From Gonocerus acuteangulatus (Eukaryota > Arthropoda > Insecta > Hemiptera > Coreidae): a stretch of DNA of 64,000 nt. Both the position numbers and the translations under genes were made by a program. Where the stretch lies: contig OX328124.1 in assembly GCA_946811695.1 (NCBI GenBank), positions 97,614,935-97,678,934 of the forward strand, read 5' to 3'. Position 1 is the first letter of the stretch. Each line of letters starts with the position of its first letter. Below, in pieces: positions 1-11,704 of the stretch. The notes below the pieces were generated by a model that saw only the letters and a list, made by a program, of their open reading frames with translations, was not told the DNA's origin and did not search any database.

Positions 1-331
1 ATCCGCTAGGGGAAGTTCCCTCTTGATTAATAAGAGGCTTAATTGGAAATAATTAATCCTTTCGTTTTTATTATTGTTCTTATGCTTGAATTGGAGTTAA
101 ATTTATAAATGGAAATAATTTGTTTCTTTTTACTTATAAGTCCGAGCATAAAGTAGCCCAGGAGACAAATTTAAACTTCCAACAACATTCACAGTAATTC
201 ATTAAATTTTAATTTTAACGAAATACTCTTTTCTATATGGCGTAAATTCCTATTATGACATATAAATCGTATAACGGAATCCAATAGGCCTGACGAGTAA
301 TAACTCATATGTGACAAAAAAAAAAAAAAAA

Positions 332-517
332 ATATTCAAATCTGTGAGTGTGTTAAGCAGCCTGAAGTGATTTCATTTTGGCAAAAAATTACAAAATCAT
401 ACTAAGTCAAAGTAGAATGTTAAAATATTTAAATCTGTAAGTGTGTTAAGCAGCCTGAAGTGATTTCATTTTGGCAAAAAATTACAAAATCATACTAAGT
501 CAAAGTAGAATGTTAAA
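332..517. repeat. 93-bp tandem duplication
   Basis: Two head-to-tail copies of a 93-bp AT-rich sequence; the shared string tgttaagcagcctgaagtg starts at 351 and again at 444. Only a few substitutions separate the copies, so the duplication is young. It follows a poly-A run at 316-332. No coding content is seen. Confidence 0.9.
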
Positions 518-539
518 ATTCCTTAATAATTTGAACTGA

Positions 540-1449
540 TCTACTGAAAAATTGTTATTTTGTTAAAATTTACATACAAGTATTTCTAGGCATTATAGTT
601 TTGCATTATATCCCGCTATACGCAATTAGAGTACTGGTTAGTAAATTGAAGTCTGAGTAGCCGGCTAAGTTCCTTACACCTAGGCCTGTTGATGCCTCCA
701 TTTTTCGGAACCCTCCTTATAGTCTCTTGAAACACCTCGATATTATAAACAGCCTGTACCATACCTGCTAAACTTGAAACACTGGTGTGTGGTTCTTTGC
801 CTACACTTATTACAATTAATGCCCATGGTCTGGAGATACCGGCGACTAGGTCGGTCTCGATTTTCAACGAAACCCAGTTCTTCATGCCTTACTAGGATTA
901 ACCTCACTGAATAGAAGAATAACCTTTATTGAAGGTTTATAAAATGGGAAACTTTCTATATCGGTTTGTCCCATTTTTCTATATCGGTTTGTCTACGGGG
1001 TGAAGAGACTTTTGCTTATCAATAATTTGACTTTTTATGTATTTCTTAACATAAATTAAAAATAAACTGCATTTAATTTTTGTTTGTTAAAATAAATTAA
1101 ATTGTGTAACAAAAAGTGTGAATTTTATTTCCAATATCTTGTGGACTGCCTCTTTTTTGCACAATGGCATACGGATGAGTAAAGACTTTTGTTAGTAAGT
1201 ATATATGTAAAAACACAAATCTGTACTTCTAGTATTTTCGTGTCTACAGTAAGAAATAGTAAGAAGAAGAATAAATAGGAAAATTGTGAGAGATTTCCGC
1301 CACCAATAGTACTTTAATAAATATGTAATATACACTTTTAATTTATTTTTATTTATTTTATTGTTTTACAAGGCTTCTACCGAAGTAATTAGCGGTGAAA
1401 ATATAATTACATTAAACTGTACAAGTTGACTTCTTTCAAATATTTACAA
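540..1449. other. AT-rich DNA without a recognised gene
   Basis: I see no supported gene here. An 89-codon open frame on the minus strand (616-885) matches no family I recognise and has no supporting context. A short 23-bp direct repeat (ttctatatcggtttgtc at about 954 and 977) is the only local structure. Confidence 0.5.
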
Positions 1450-1810
1450 CACTATTCAAATGACATGAATCTTTTGCTAATAATTGTGATAAAGTTCCCA
1501 TGAGCATACAACTTTTCCTATTCTCCGAGAATTGGTGGCATTCAGTGAGAATGTGTTCCACAGTGAGAGGAGCATTGTCACATTGAGAACATGAGGGGGG
1601 GGGAAGAGTTCTTTTAATAAATAAGAATGGGTCAATTTGCTATGTCCTAGTCTCAGTCTGGCTAGAACTATTTCTTCTCTCCGGTTTTTTCTATTGGCTG
1701 AAATCCAAGGTCCGACCGTATTTTTAATTTTTGATAATTTACTATTGCTGGTTGACCAGGTAATTTCCCATTTCACTATTAATTTCTTCCGATGGTAATG
1801 GGGCCAATCT
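1450..1810 (-). pseudogene. LINE ORF2 C-terminus remnant (jockey/I type)
   Basis: Read on the minus strand, 1776-1600 gives the segment that follows RNase H in jockey/I-type LINE polymerases: a WISANRKNRREE stretch, then LARLRLGHSKLTHSYL. This parallels RRDEVVLCRLRIGYSRLTHSYL in the larger LINE at 30135-30210. After that the frame shifts, and the expected Cys/His block with its LTEC motif continues in another frame down to about 1470. Only the last 100 or so codons survive, and the frameshift makes it a pseudogene. The family assignment rests on motif order; the exact clade cannot be fixed. Confidence 0.75.
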
Positions 1811-2387
1811 CTTTGAGAGAGGAATGGTTCTAGCCTGGCTGAATTTTAATTTATTAACTCACGCAATTAACCAGTTATTTGCCTAAAAACACGTGAGAAT
1901 TTATAAACACTTGGAATAAGTTATGTATATATGTCCCAAGTTGAGATGTCATAACTTTAGGTGGTTATTCTGCATCCCATTTGTAGTTCAGGGGCGCAAA
2001 AATGAGCGTTCTATCTGAAAATGTAGAGGAGCTACTCAAACTTTTGTATTTCTTAAAAACTACTGTTTTTTTAAAAGATAAACTGTGGTTGCCGAATTTG
2101 TGATAACTGTATCATAAATAAAGACCACATTTTTAGAATCTACATTAAATTTACAATAAGAAACACCCGTTATTGAAATATTATCATGTAAATTAAGAGC
2201 TATATTAAAAGCCATATAAATGAGAATGTTTAACGTTGGTGTTTTATTAAATTATTCAATATATTCTTAATTAGCTATCTTTAGACTTTGCCACCTTTGA
2301 GGCGGAGGTTTGCCTCCACCTCAAAAGTTGCATTATTTAATAAGCTTCAAAATAGTACCTCGTAAATTAAGAAAAACATCTATTTTA
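1811..2387. other. AT-rich spacer
   Basis: No open frame or repeat of note, apart from a short GC-rich hairpin near 2293-2330 (gaggcggaggtttgcctccacctc). Confidence 0.4.
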
Positions 2388-2631
2388 ATCAATTTTTTTC
2401 TGATTTCTAAGTCAAAACCAATAAATGTGCTTTAGCGTGAACGAGCCATTCTGAACAAATTCTGTAATTTCACACGATGATGGCGATGACCAATCCTTCC
2501 CAAACTACATTGCGTTTATTATACAAGCCCATCTACCAAATAAGATCTCACTCTGGTTTCAAATGGATGGTTGCCCAGCTCATAATGGACGAGTGGTGAC
2601 GGAATGGCTGAACACTGAATTCCCTAATCGT
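2388..2631 (+). pseudogene. DDE transposase fragment (IS630/mariner-like), left arm
   Basis: The plus-strand translation gives LWFQMDGCPAHNGRVVTEWL, the second-Asp block (QxDGxPAH) of IS630/Tc1/mariner-like DDE transposases common in arthropods. The copy stops abruptly after NTEFPNR. The same sequence returns in opposite orientation at 3240-3485, so the two are arms of an inverted repeat about 610 bp apart. Both catalytic context and termini are incomplete, so it is inactive. Confidence 0.75.
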
Positions 2632-2989
2632 TCCCACACTACGTAAACTCAATTTTGGCTCTGATAAGGATAGGGGGTACAATAATTACCATTATTGTAA
2701 ATACAATGAATACATGTATTATATAGTTATGCCTTGAGGGTCTTATTTTATTTAAGTTTTAATATCAATTCTATTCTTTTTAATACAATTTATGCTTATA
2801 AGTTAAATGGGTTATACATTACAATAATATGAAATTGTATCCAAAAACTCTCTCCTGCAGATAAACAGCGAAAAAATACATTCAAATGAAAGGAACCATC
2901 AAAAGTTGCTTTAAAATGTTACCTCGTTTCCCTAGGAAAAATCTACAGAATCTATGGTTGAGAGAAAAATGGTTATTCCTGTGGACTAA
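2632..2989. other. AT-rich spacer between inverted transposase fragments
   Basis: Low-complexity AT-rich sequence without a recognisable gene. It separates the two inverted transposase fragments and may include decayed element ends. Confidence 0.4.
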
Positions 2990-3485
2990 TAACTATTTGT
3001 CCAGTCGATTTTCAAAATGTCTACAAATATAAGCTTAACGTCTAACTGAATCCACGCCATTACGGAGGACGTCTTGTCTTTGAGTTCTCATGAGCTGGCA
3101 ATGCTCCTGGATCCTGTAGACGAGTTCCTCCTTCGTTGTCACGGGCTCTGAGTACACTCGGACAATGTTCTCCATACAAGGAAATCTAGAGGATTCAGAT
3201 CAGGAGGCAAACGAACTGGTATATTCTGGCCGATACAACGGTTAGGGAATTCAGTGTTCAGCCATTCCGTCACCACTCGTCCATTATGAGCTGGGCAACC
3301 ATCCATTTGAAACCAGAGTGAGTTGTTATTTGGTAGATGGGCTTGTGTAATAAACGTCATGTAGTTTGGGAAGGATTGGGCATTGCCATCATCGTGTGAA
3401 ATTACAGAATTTGTTCAGAATGGCTCGTTCACGCTAAAGCACATTTATTGGTTTTGACTTAGAAATCAGAAAAAAATAGATTGAA
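2990..3485 (-). pseudogene. DDE transposase fragment (IS630/mariner-like), right arm
   Basis: The minus-strand frame at 3360-3139 reads through FQMDGCPAHNGRVVTEWL, then the PPDLNPLDFLVW block that carries the third acidic position region in this family. After about 3165 the frame shifts, and a typical C-terminal helix follows in another frame (a TKEEL..RIQEHCQ pattern, then RNGVDSVRR). The catalytic domain's first half is missing. It extends further towards the C-terminus than its inverted partner at 2388-2631. Confidence 0.8.
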
Positions 3486-4449
3486 AATGTATTTTGTTTA
3501 ATCAATGATAATAAAAAATAATGGTACATATTATTTCGTATTTCAAAAGAAATTTACTAACTTTTTAGTATTATTATTCTTATAATGCATTTCTGCCCCC
3601 TTAAGACCGCTGTGCCGAGTAAACACTAGCCACTCCGTTCGGAAAGAAGATATCCCTGAATAACATGGGGGATTATTCCTCCCTCTCCATGTTAATCCTA
3701 CCTACCCCTTCCTAGACCCTATTCAATATACTACCAATTCCTATGTGCTCATGGCCTCAGCAGCTTATGCACAATAATTGATATATAAAAAAAAAAAACT
3801 ACCAATTCCTACTGTTGGTTTCTTCTTTCTATTTCCTCTTCTACTCCTGTTTATGTCAGCCATTCCTTCCGGTCTGCTATTGTAGGGCTGCTCAAACGGT
3901 CGATCGCCATCGATAAGTAGTTTTGAATCAATCTCTAAATAACATTTCCGATATAGAACTGTTCTCAGTTCACACGGAAAACAGGTTTTGTTTTCGTAGG
4001 TAGTTACATACATTAGCTAAGCGAAAAACTAATTTGTAAGCCTCGTTACCCCCTACCTAGATGACAGTCATGCATCACACATACTTGCAATCTTCCTTAG
4101 TCAATCGATGGTAGTTTTAACAATATTGAGGTATATTGCCAGCAGTTCAAGCTTCAGCTCCCCTGTACTATTGGAAAGTTGCATAAAAAAACAGCTAGCA
4201 AGTTACAAAAAAAATCCCCACCTTGCAACTAACAACAACGAAAACAAGCGCCAAAGGATTTATCAATTGCTAAATCATTTGTCTAAATTATTATAAACTA
4301 ACTGTTACCCGGCGTGCCATGCTACACCTGCTTTCTGCATATAGAAAAGCCTAAATAAATTAGAAACCAAGTATTATTAAAATCTAATAACACGAATCTG
4401 TAACTGTTTCGAACCCGTGACCTCCCAACTGGGAGTCCTAGACGACTTT
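3486..4449. other. No recognised gene
   Basis: AT-rich DNA with small open frames (3765-4013 minus, 4108-4296 plus) that look like chance openings. At about 4297-4330 a taactgttacccggcgtgcc string resembles the 'tagctgaatacccgtgcttcg' ending at 10110-10130; both look like the start of a dispersed arthropod repeat. Confidence 0.4.
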
Positions 4450-4910
4450 GAAATAACCTATAACACCCCCCGTATCAAGACATGCATGTATGCCAAGTTT
4501 GGTAAAAATCGATCTAACGGTGTGGATTTTTATTAAAAAAAAAAAACATACAGACAGCAGCAGGTAAAAGTTTTTGACCTGGCCTATAACAATCCCCTGA
4601 TCATGATCTACCTGTGTTCCAACTTAGGTCAAAATCCGTCAAACGGTGTGGATTTTTGTAGGAAACAAACATACAGACAGACAGCTTGTAACGGTTTTTG
4701 ACCTAGCCTACGACACTCCCCAGATTAGGATCTACCTGTGTACCGAGTTCAGTCAAAATCGGACGAACGGTGTGGATTTTCATAGGGAACAAACATACAG
4801 ACAGACAGCTGGTAGAGGGTTTTGACCTAGCCTACGACACTCCCCAGATTAAGATCTACATGTGTGCCGAGTTTAGTCAAATTCGGATGAACGGTGTGGA
4901 TTTAAATAGA
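4450..4910. repeat. Minisatellite, unit about 120 bp, nearly 4 copies
   Basis: Successive units share the order: cctaRcctaYRacactcccc, a 'gatctacctgtgt..c.agtt' block, 'tcaaaatcgg', 'aacggtgtggatttt', then 'aaacatacagacagacagc'. Units begin near 4452, 4577, 4699 and 4821. They differ by scattered substitutions, so the array is old. A diverged piece of the same unit lies on the minus strand at about 6775-6850, showing dispersal. Confidence 0.85.
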
Positions 4911-5525
4911 TAGAATAAATATTAGAAACCAAGTTCAGTTGAGCATTTGACGAGGATTAATTTTAAGCTGCGATGTTATTCATTCTTATCGCTAGGCTGA
5001 AGAGGCATACATTTTATTCTTGTAAGACTTGTTCCCTTTAATATGTTACAAAAGAATGAAAAATTTCATTTTCTCCATACATAAACATAAACAACAATCA
5101 AGCAATCATATCTAAGTCATGATATGTTTGCTGGTGGTCCTTTTCAAGGAAGCAAATGGATGACATAATTTTGGGCATTCTTAGACCTCATCTTCTTTAC
5201 TTTTGTCACACCCACATATCTCTACCTCCTCTCTTTTATTTCTTATCATCCTTGAGAGTGATATGTCTAAATATTACAACGAAACAATCAATTCATAAGA
5301 TTGACTGCCAAGAAACAACTACCGAATTTGTGTTTTAATGCTGAATACGAACACAAGCAAGGTATTCAGAAAAATATTTTTTTAATAAAAATATAGCTGC
5401 TATCATAGCATTTATATCGGTTTCAGCATGTAAATTCTATGCGAAACAGTCAAAAAACCTCATGCGGTTTTCTGGTCTCAGAACTATGCTATTGGCAACT
5501 AAAAAGGGCTCTTGGATTATAAATG
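4911..5525. other. AT-rich spacer
   Basis: No gene, tRNA or repeat recognised. A short plus-strand open frame (5156-5338) has no family signature. Confidence 0.4.
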
Positions 5526-5758
5526 AAGGGGTCGGGGCAAAATAGTGCCAAGCAACATTTTTAACAAAACTTAATTGTAGCTGTTGGATATTATGCTGAA
5601 ATATATAGTTGAAATGGTTAGAGGCAACAATCATTGTAATCATATTTTAGTGGCATTTGCATCATAGACAGATAGTCACACATAATATCCAACATATAGC
5701 AGCTAGAGTTAGTTTTGTTAAAAGTGTTGCTTGGCATTATTTTGCCTCGACCCCTTTA
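5526..5758. repeat. Inverted repeat, arms about 75 bp
   Basis: The left arm (about 5526-5606, starting aaggggtcggggcaaaata) pairs with the right arm (about 5680-5758, ending gcctcgacccctttaaa). Matching continues through gccaagcaaca and the ttggatattatg end. The arms differ at several positions and the loop is about 75 bp. This may be a foldback element or the ends of a small MITE; I could not identify a target duplication. Confidence 0.7.
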
Positions 5759-6774
5759 AATATCATAAGGACTACTCTATAAGAGTTATTTTCTTTCCTC
5801 TCCTAAGTGATATTGAGGAAAATATAATTTATTATAGATGCACTCAAGTGTTTCACAATACAATTAATGCTGAGAGGGGAACTAGATACATTAATGCCTG
5901 TAGTTCTGATCTCTAGGGTGGAACACACGGGTCTGAAACTGCACAGACAATACAGCCCCTTGAAACCTTAGCCTCCTGATTAGGAAGCATAGGAAGATGA
6001 TGGCATCTAATCCCCGAGGATGTTGATCACTCAGCCTGATGATGATGAGTGATGCTAGGAAAGCTATGAGGATGAGTGATGACCCAAGCATCCCCCACTC
6101 ATCTCTATCTCCTCCCCACCAACGTAGTATCGCCCTCTGTGTGTTGTTTACCTCGAGCTTGGAGCCCGAGAAATCGATTCGACGAGTCCAAGTTTTTCGA
6201 GTCCCGTAAACATGAGGGCTCCTTTCGTTCGGTAAACAGGACATCGGCCCTGTTTTCTCTTCCTCTCCCCTCTCCTCCACTTCCTCGATTCAATCAAATA
6301 AAATCTAAAAGGACGTAAAAAGTTTTCCATCTTACTACAATACTTGAATTACGTTAGACGTAAACAGTAGATAACTTTAGGGCAAGTTGCATACATTACA
6401 CCTATTGACTGAAGGAGGGGTAGCATAATAGAGTAAAAATATGTTAATAGACACTAACACGTTATAGATTTTTTAACAACATTACCAATGAGCAAAAAGA
6501 TAAAACGTGTTGAAATATTTAGTCATTTCTGCTAGATAAAAGATAAATTTCGCATATCATCCAGATCCATTGTTCTCTTTTTATATTAACAGTTAAATTA
6601 TGTTCATAATTGCCGATGTATTACAAAATTAGATGTATCGCTAAATTATTTTCTAATACTTTATAAATTGCAAATAAAAGTTTATTAAACCACTGTTTTG
6701 TATTCTTGATAGGCATACATCTTCAGTAACTTAATTTTCAAATGTTTAATATAGGGAATTTGCCAACCTTAGCT
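5759..6774. other. Unrecognised region with a GC-richer block
   Basis: 5925-6310 is visibly richer in G+C than its surroundings and is open in several frames (129 codons minus at 6280-5891; 80 codons plus at 6076-6318). The peptides are low in complexity and match no family I know. It could be a decayed promoter/5' exon region or a repeat; the sequence alone does not decide. The rest is AT-rich and empty. Confidence 0.3.
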
Positions 6775-6850
6775 TTTAATGCCCCGGTCTTGATGCGGGG
6801 AGTGCCATAGGTTAGGTTAAAAACGTCTACCTGCTCCTTTAGCATTTTAA
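6775..6850 (-). repeat. Diverged fragment of the 120-bp repeat
   Basis: The minus strand reads agcaggtagacgtttttaac, ctaacctatggcactcccc, then catcaag. This matches the junction between units of the 4450-4910 minisatellite (gcaggtaaaagtttttgacc, ctataacaatcccctgatcat). Confidence 0.55.
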
Positions 6851-7181
6851 ACTGTCCCCTTCTCAAACATTTTACTTATTCGATAATACTAACAACATTT
6901 ATAAGATATACACGAGAACTAGTTCTTCTATACATTTCTTATATTTATGAATAATGATGAGAAACAAGTGCGTGTAAAAAAAAAAAATAAATAAATAAAG
7001 AAATAAACAAGAAACAAATAAAGCAAAATGTGATGGAAAAAAAAATAACAAGACTACATAACGCATACAAAAATTTAAACGAAAAGGTACATCGCGGCCA
7101 ATGATAAGCCTGTAGTGTATTGACCCATGTGGTTTTATGTATTTATATACGTATTTAATATTTAAACTACTTCTTGTGTAC

Positions 7182-7555
7182 TTTGTATATATATAAAAAA
7201 AAATCAGTCCCGTAATAGGCCACGAGGGCCCTGAGGGGCAGATACTATAGAGGTATCTGATTCATGACCGTACGGCACACTAGGGAGATAGTGCGGTCAG
7301 TACTATGCTCCGGCCGCCTGATTTTCCCCTTGGCTGCTTCGACTGCTAGAGTCATTAGCACGCAAGGTACACATTGATAAATTTATTAAAGGCTGGGTTG
7401 GCCTAGGGACGGTCAGGGAGGCCGAATTCAACCCATGAATGAAAACACTAGAAGAAAAAATCTTTAGTGCTTGCTCGGCATTTGAACTCAGGTCCTCCAA
7501 CTTATTAGTCCAGTGCTCCACCACTGAGCTAACCTTGCCTCCAATTTGTATATAT
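7182..7555 (-). mobile_element. tRNA-headed SINE, family 1, copy in minus orientation
   Basis: The element body is 7193-7544 on the minus strand. Its 5' end (7543 downward) reads ggaggcaaggttagctcagtg, a tRNA box A region, followed by a box B-like ttcaaatgcc; the whole unit parallels the plus-strand copy at 10282-10625. The 3' end is cgggactga followed by a T run, not an A tail. It is flanked by an 11-bp direct repeat tttgtatatat (7182-7192 and 7545-7555). The head is most like tRNA-Ile (AAT). It is not a tRNA gene: the acceptor arm does not pair and about 270 bp of unrelated body follows. Confidence 0.9.
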
Positions 7556-8390
7556 TTCTTAAATAATATTTACACAATTTTATTAAATTTTATGTTTATA
7601 TTGCATTTTTTACTCACTGACATCAAATATTTTCGCTGTTGTTGAGATCAATAAAAAAATTAATAGAAACAGAATCAATTATTTAAGGCCGAAAATTCGC
7701 TAAATAAACTTATGTTCAACCTGAGAATCAATTAAAACAATCTTAATATTTTGTGCTCCCGTGCATTATGCCCAAATTTCCCACACATAAAGCAGAAAAT
7801 CTTGACACCATTGATTGTATACCTAAATCCTTGCTTGATAAATCATTGATCGAAAGAGGCGAGTAAACAAGGCGTGAAAGGACTAGTTAGTCCAAGTAGT
7901 GTAGCCGTGTTGATGTATGGAGTTAGCGGTGAAGGAGAGTTCGGAGTTAAGTTTTCAAGCAGCTGTCAGAGCTAGAGCCGGACCTCCTTCCCTCCTGTAA
8001 GCTAATTGATTTCTGTAGTCAGCTTCTAAACTACATTAAACTTGAGGCTCTTTCTCTAGTAACTTTTCAGTCACCTAGCTAACCTAATCTCGGATTTATG
8101 TTCTTTAAAATGAGGTATATAGCACCTCGCTTCCTCTTTATGATTATGGTTTTCTCAGAGTTTCATCGCTTTCAGCCTCCACCTGTTTATTTACTTTCTT
8201 CCATATTTTTGTTCGTAAGTAATTTTAGTAACAGGAGAAGCACACAGTATAATAAGTTTTTTTTTATCTATTTTTAGCGTTTTAGGTTTTCTATGTTAGC
8301 TTCTCTTTTAATATTTCTATTTTCTATTTTAGCTTTGAAAATAGTTTCCTTTGAGGAGGACAATATTCAATCGTAAAAATCATAAAAATA
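7556..8390. other. No recognised gene
   Basis: AT-rich sequence. 7850-8000 is moderately G+C richer but shows no family signature in any frame. Confidence 0.4.
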
Positions 8391-9135
8391 TACTGAATAT
8401 CAATAATTTGTATACAATCAATATTCTGAATATTCAATCGTACACATTATAAAAATATACTGAATATCAATAATTTGTATACAATCAATATTCTGAATAT
8501 TCAATCGTACATATAAAAATATACTGAATATCAATAATTTGTATACAATCAATATTCTGAATATTCAATCGTACACATTATAAAAATATACCGAATATCA
8601 ATAATTTGTATACAATCAATATTCTGAATATTCAATCGTACACATTATAAAAATATACTGAATATCAATAATTTGTATACAATCATTATTCTGAATATTC
8701 AATCGTACATATAAAAATATACTGAATATCAATAATTTGTATACAATCAATATTCTGAATATTCAATCGTACACATTATAAAAATATACTGAATATCAAT
8801 AATTTGTATACAATCAATATTCTGAATATTCAATCGTACATATTATAAAAATATACTGAATATCAATAATTTGTATACAATCAATATTCTGAATATTCAA
8901 TCGTACACATTATAAAAATATGCTGAATATCAATAATTTGTATACAATCAATATTCTGAATATTCAATCGTACACATTATAAAAATATACTGAATATCAA
9001 TAATTTGTACACAATCAATATTCTGAATATTCAATCGTAAACATTATAAAAATATACTGAATGTCAATAATTTGTATACAATCAATATTCTGAATATTCA
9101 ATCGTACACATTATAAAAATATACTGAACATCAAA
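8391..9135. repeat. Minisatellite, 67-bp unit, about 11 copies
   Basis: The string tactgaatatcaataattt recurs at 8391, 8458, 8522, 8589, 8656, 8720, 8787, 8854, 8921, 8988, 9055 and 9122. Steps are 67 bp, with two 64-bp variants that lack 'cat' in the gtacacattat segment. Each unit contains the perfect palindromes ttgtatacaa and gaatattc. Units differ at only one or two sites, so the array was homogenised recently. Confidence 0.95.
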
Positions 9136-9439
9136 ATTTGATGTAGCTGTTAAATAAAATAGTCCCTTTTAGCATTAACTTAATATTGGAAAAAGTAGTA
9201 AGCTACAAAATCATAAGAAGAAGTTCTATATTTTATAGCGTTTATCGTGGACTTTCAATACAATAATTGCATGTTCCTACAGTGAGTTAAGTGCTCCACA
9301 GCATCTAGTACAAATAAATTGTTGATGGTATTCAAATTGTAATAATATAACTGTAAGGTAAAAAATGCAATAAATAATATTTAAAACAATTAGCGCCTTA
9401 AGAGGGCAAGTGACTTTTTTTTAAAGCATTTACAACACC
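9136..9439. other. AT-rich spacer
   Basis: No gene or repeat recognised between the 67-bp array and the LINE remnant. Confidence 0.4.
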
Positions 9440-9930
9440 CATCCAGCACAGAATAAAAACAACACAACATCACAATGCTTTGGATACCAGGGCATAAAGA
9501 CATAGGACGTAGAAAAAACACAGACGTCGGAAAAGTAATTAAATGTACTGTAGAAACCCACATATCACAAGATTGGCAAAATCACTGGTAACGGGCAGAC
9601 TACAAATTAGGAGACATTCAAATCACAATCAAAGTCACTGATGATAATAAATTGCCTTTAAGCAGACGAGACCATGTTATCATAACCTGGCTTATAATTG
9701 GACAGTCACTAATAACACATTCGCAAATAATGGAAAGGCAGGACAGACCCGTATGATTCAAATGATGCCCTTACGACACACAACATTCTGATAGACTGTA
9801 AAAAACGAGAAAATTTACGCATACCACAAGGTTTACGCACATTACTCGCAGAAAGCAGCCCTAACATCTACACTACCTTATTTCACATAAAGAACACTAA
9901 TTTCTACATAAAAATAATCTATCCAATCCT
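9440..9930 (+). pseudogene. LINE RNase H/C-terminus remnant
   Basis: Near 9477 the plus strand reads MLWIPGHKDIGRRKNTDVGK, a degraded form of the last RNase H block (WxPGHxxIxxNxxVDxLAK). Then come an SRRDHVI..WLIIGQSLITHS stretch and remnants of the C-terminal Cys/His region. Stop codons (for example near 9590 and 9750) and shifts break it. It ends near the peptide NTNFYIK at 9895-9915. It is the same domain order as the LINE at 26830-31010 but clearly older. Confidence 0.7.
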
Positions 9931-10074
9931 CCCTAAGCTCTTAGTGTTTTCAATTTTAATTCCTTTTATAGCACTTTCATCCGAAGGAAAGTAGCTATTG
10001 AGGTTGCACTCATGACAGAATTTTTAAAACATTTCTTCGAGTCTTTATCGATCCTACCTAGTAGACACTGAAAA

Positions 10075-10150
10075 TGACCCCAGTTAAAATTTATATATAT
10101 ATATATACTAGCTGAATACCCGTGCTTCGTCACGGCAGATAAGTACTTAT
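10075..10150 (+). repeat. Short (TA)n with conserved repeat-end motif
   Basis: A short (TA)n is followed by ctagctgaatacccgtgcttcg. This 'tag.tg.acccgtgcttcg' string resembles ends of repeats that I know to be widespread in arthropod genomes; I cannot name the element from this fragment. Confidence 0.4.
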
Positions 10151-10268
10151 TTAATTGCGTTAAATAATGATTCATTAAAATTATGTTACTAAACAATTCT
10201 GTGCAGTTTATTATAGCACGGTTCCCGTCATACTATATTTTATTCAATGGGCGTTAAAATTTAAAAGT

Positions 10269-10638
10269 TTATGTTTCCAAGGGGCGAGGTTAGCTCAGTG
10301 GTAGAGCACTGGACTAATAAGCTAGAGGCCTTAGTTCAAATCCCGAGCAAGCACTAAAGATTTTTTCTTCTAGTGTCTTTGTTCATGGGTTGAATTCGGC
10401 CTTTCTGACCGTCCCTAGGTCAACCCAGCCTTTAATTAATTTAATAATGGGTACCTTGGTTGGTGCTAATGACTGTAGCAGTCGAAGCAGCCAAGGGGAA
10501 AATCAGGCGGCCGGCATAGTACTGACCACACTAACTCCCTAGTGTGCCGTATGGTCATGAATCAGATACCTCTATAGTATCTGCCCCTCAGGGCCCTCGT
10601 GGCCTGTTACGGGACTGATTTTTGATTATGTTTCCAAG
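10269..10638 (+). mobile_element. tRNA-headed SINE, family 1, complete copy with target duplication
   Basis: The body is 10282-10625 (344 bp). The head reads gggcgaggttagctcagtgg (box A) with agttcaaatcc (box B) at about 10333, and the ggactaataagc segment resembles tRNA-Ile (AAT). The body continues to ttacgggactgattttt, so the 3' end is a T run. A 13-bp direct repeat, ttatgtttccaag, flanks it at 10269-10281 and 10626-10638. This is direct evidence of target-primed insertion. A second copy lies at 7193-7544. The 78-codon frame at 10622-10858 begins in this tail and is not supported. Confidence 0.93.
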
Positions 10639-11509
10639 AAGTCATATTGTAACACCCAATATATTTACGAGTATTACCAAGGTTATAGGCGAGAAGGCAT
10701 TGCAAGGGTTCCGGATATTATTACCTCACCTGGAAAACCTAAGGATATGCCATACATCACGGTTTGACCGGGACTGTCCCGGTAGTTTGCAACTGTTTCG
10801 GTGTCCAGCGCCCGGTTTTATCAATGTCCTGGAAATGGCTGTAAGATGTAAAAAGTAATGAATACATGTTTATAAGAATCTTTTTTAAATCAGTTACTTT
10901 TCTACAATCAACATTTTTACTACTTCTCACAGTGTCAAAGATATGAGAAGTAATCTAACTGTAAAACGCTGGAACTACCTGCTCAGCGTTGCCAGCTGTC
11001 AGACACTACTATTTGGCTGAGAGATTGTTTTAAGAAAATCAAGTAGCAAAAAAAGTTCTGTTCTTATTTTTAAGGTTTGGGTAGACTAACAGTTTAGGAT
11101 TCCCCCTTCCCGTTAGTTGCTAGGCTTAAAACTCACCAACCATTTTGCTTATAATTTGTACTCTTTTTATTCCCCCCCTCTCTGGTATGCCCATCCCATA
11201 TTAATGTGTCTCGGTTTAACTCTCCAAAAATATGGCAAGCCTATCTGACGGGGACAGGCAGAAATGAAAAGCAATTAAAACTCTATGAGGGATAGTTAAT
11301 TTCTAGTAATTCAAGGTCTGCCATCATAGTTGAAATTAACCTCAATTAGAAATAAAACTTTGAGATAGATAATGTAAAGAAACAGCTGTTCTTTATCGTC
11401 CTAGCAACGCAGGCTGCCTAGGCTTGCCTTCTCTAACCAACTCAAACTTTAAACCCCCCTAAAAATGCTTAAAAATACGAATATCAAAAAATCCTTTCTT
11501 AGCGAGCGC
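10639..11509. other. No recognised gene
   Basis: Mixed-composition DNA. A small palindrome (ccgggactgtcccgg near 10768) and a few short open frames are the only structure seen. Confidence 0.35.
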
Positions 11510-11655
11510 CTACGTTATATAGGGAGTGTCCATGCAAAATTTCAAAATTTTCTGCCGAGCGGTTTGGGCTGGGCGTTGATAGATGAGTGAGTGAGTGAGT
11601 GAGTGAGTGAGTGAGTGAGTGAGTGAGTGAGTGGTATTTGACAAATATATAGTAG

Positions 11656-11704
<49 letters not shown>

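Noticed and set aside
8391..9135. CRISPR-like array
   Set aside because: The whole 67-bp unit repeats with no unique spacers. This is a minisatellite in a eukaryotic genome.
10282..10355. Functional tRNA-Ile gene
   Set aside because: The acceptor stem does not pair, and the sequence continues into a 344-bp SINE body with target duplications and a second copy.
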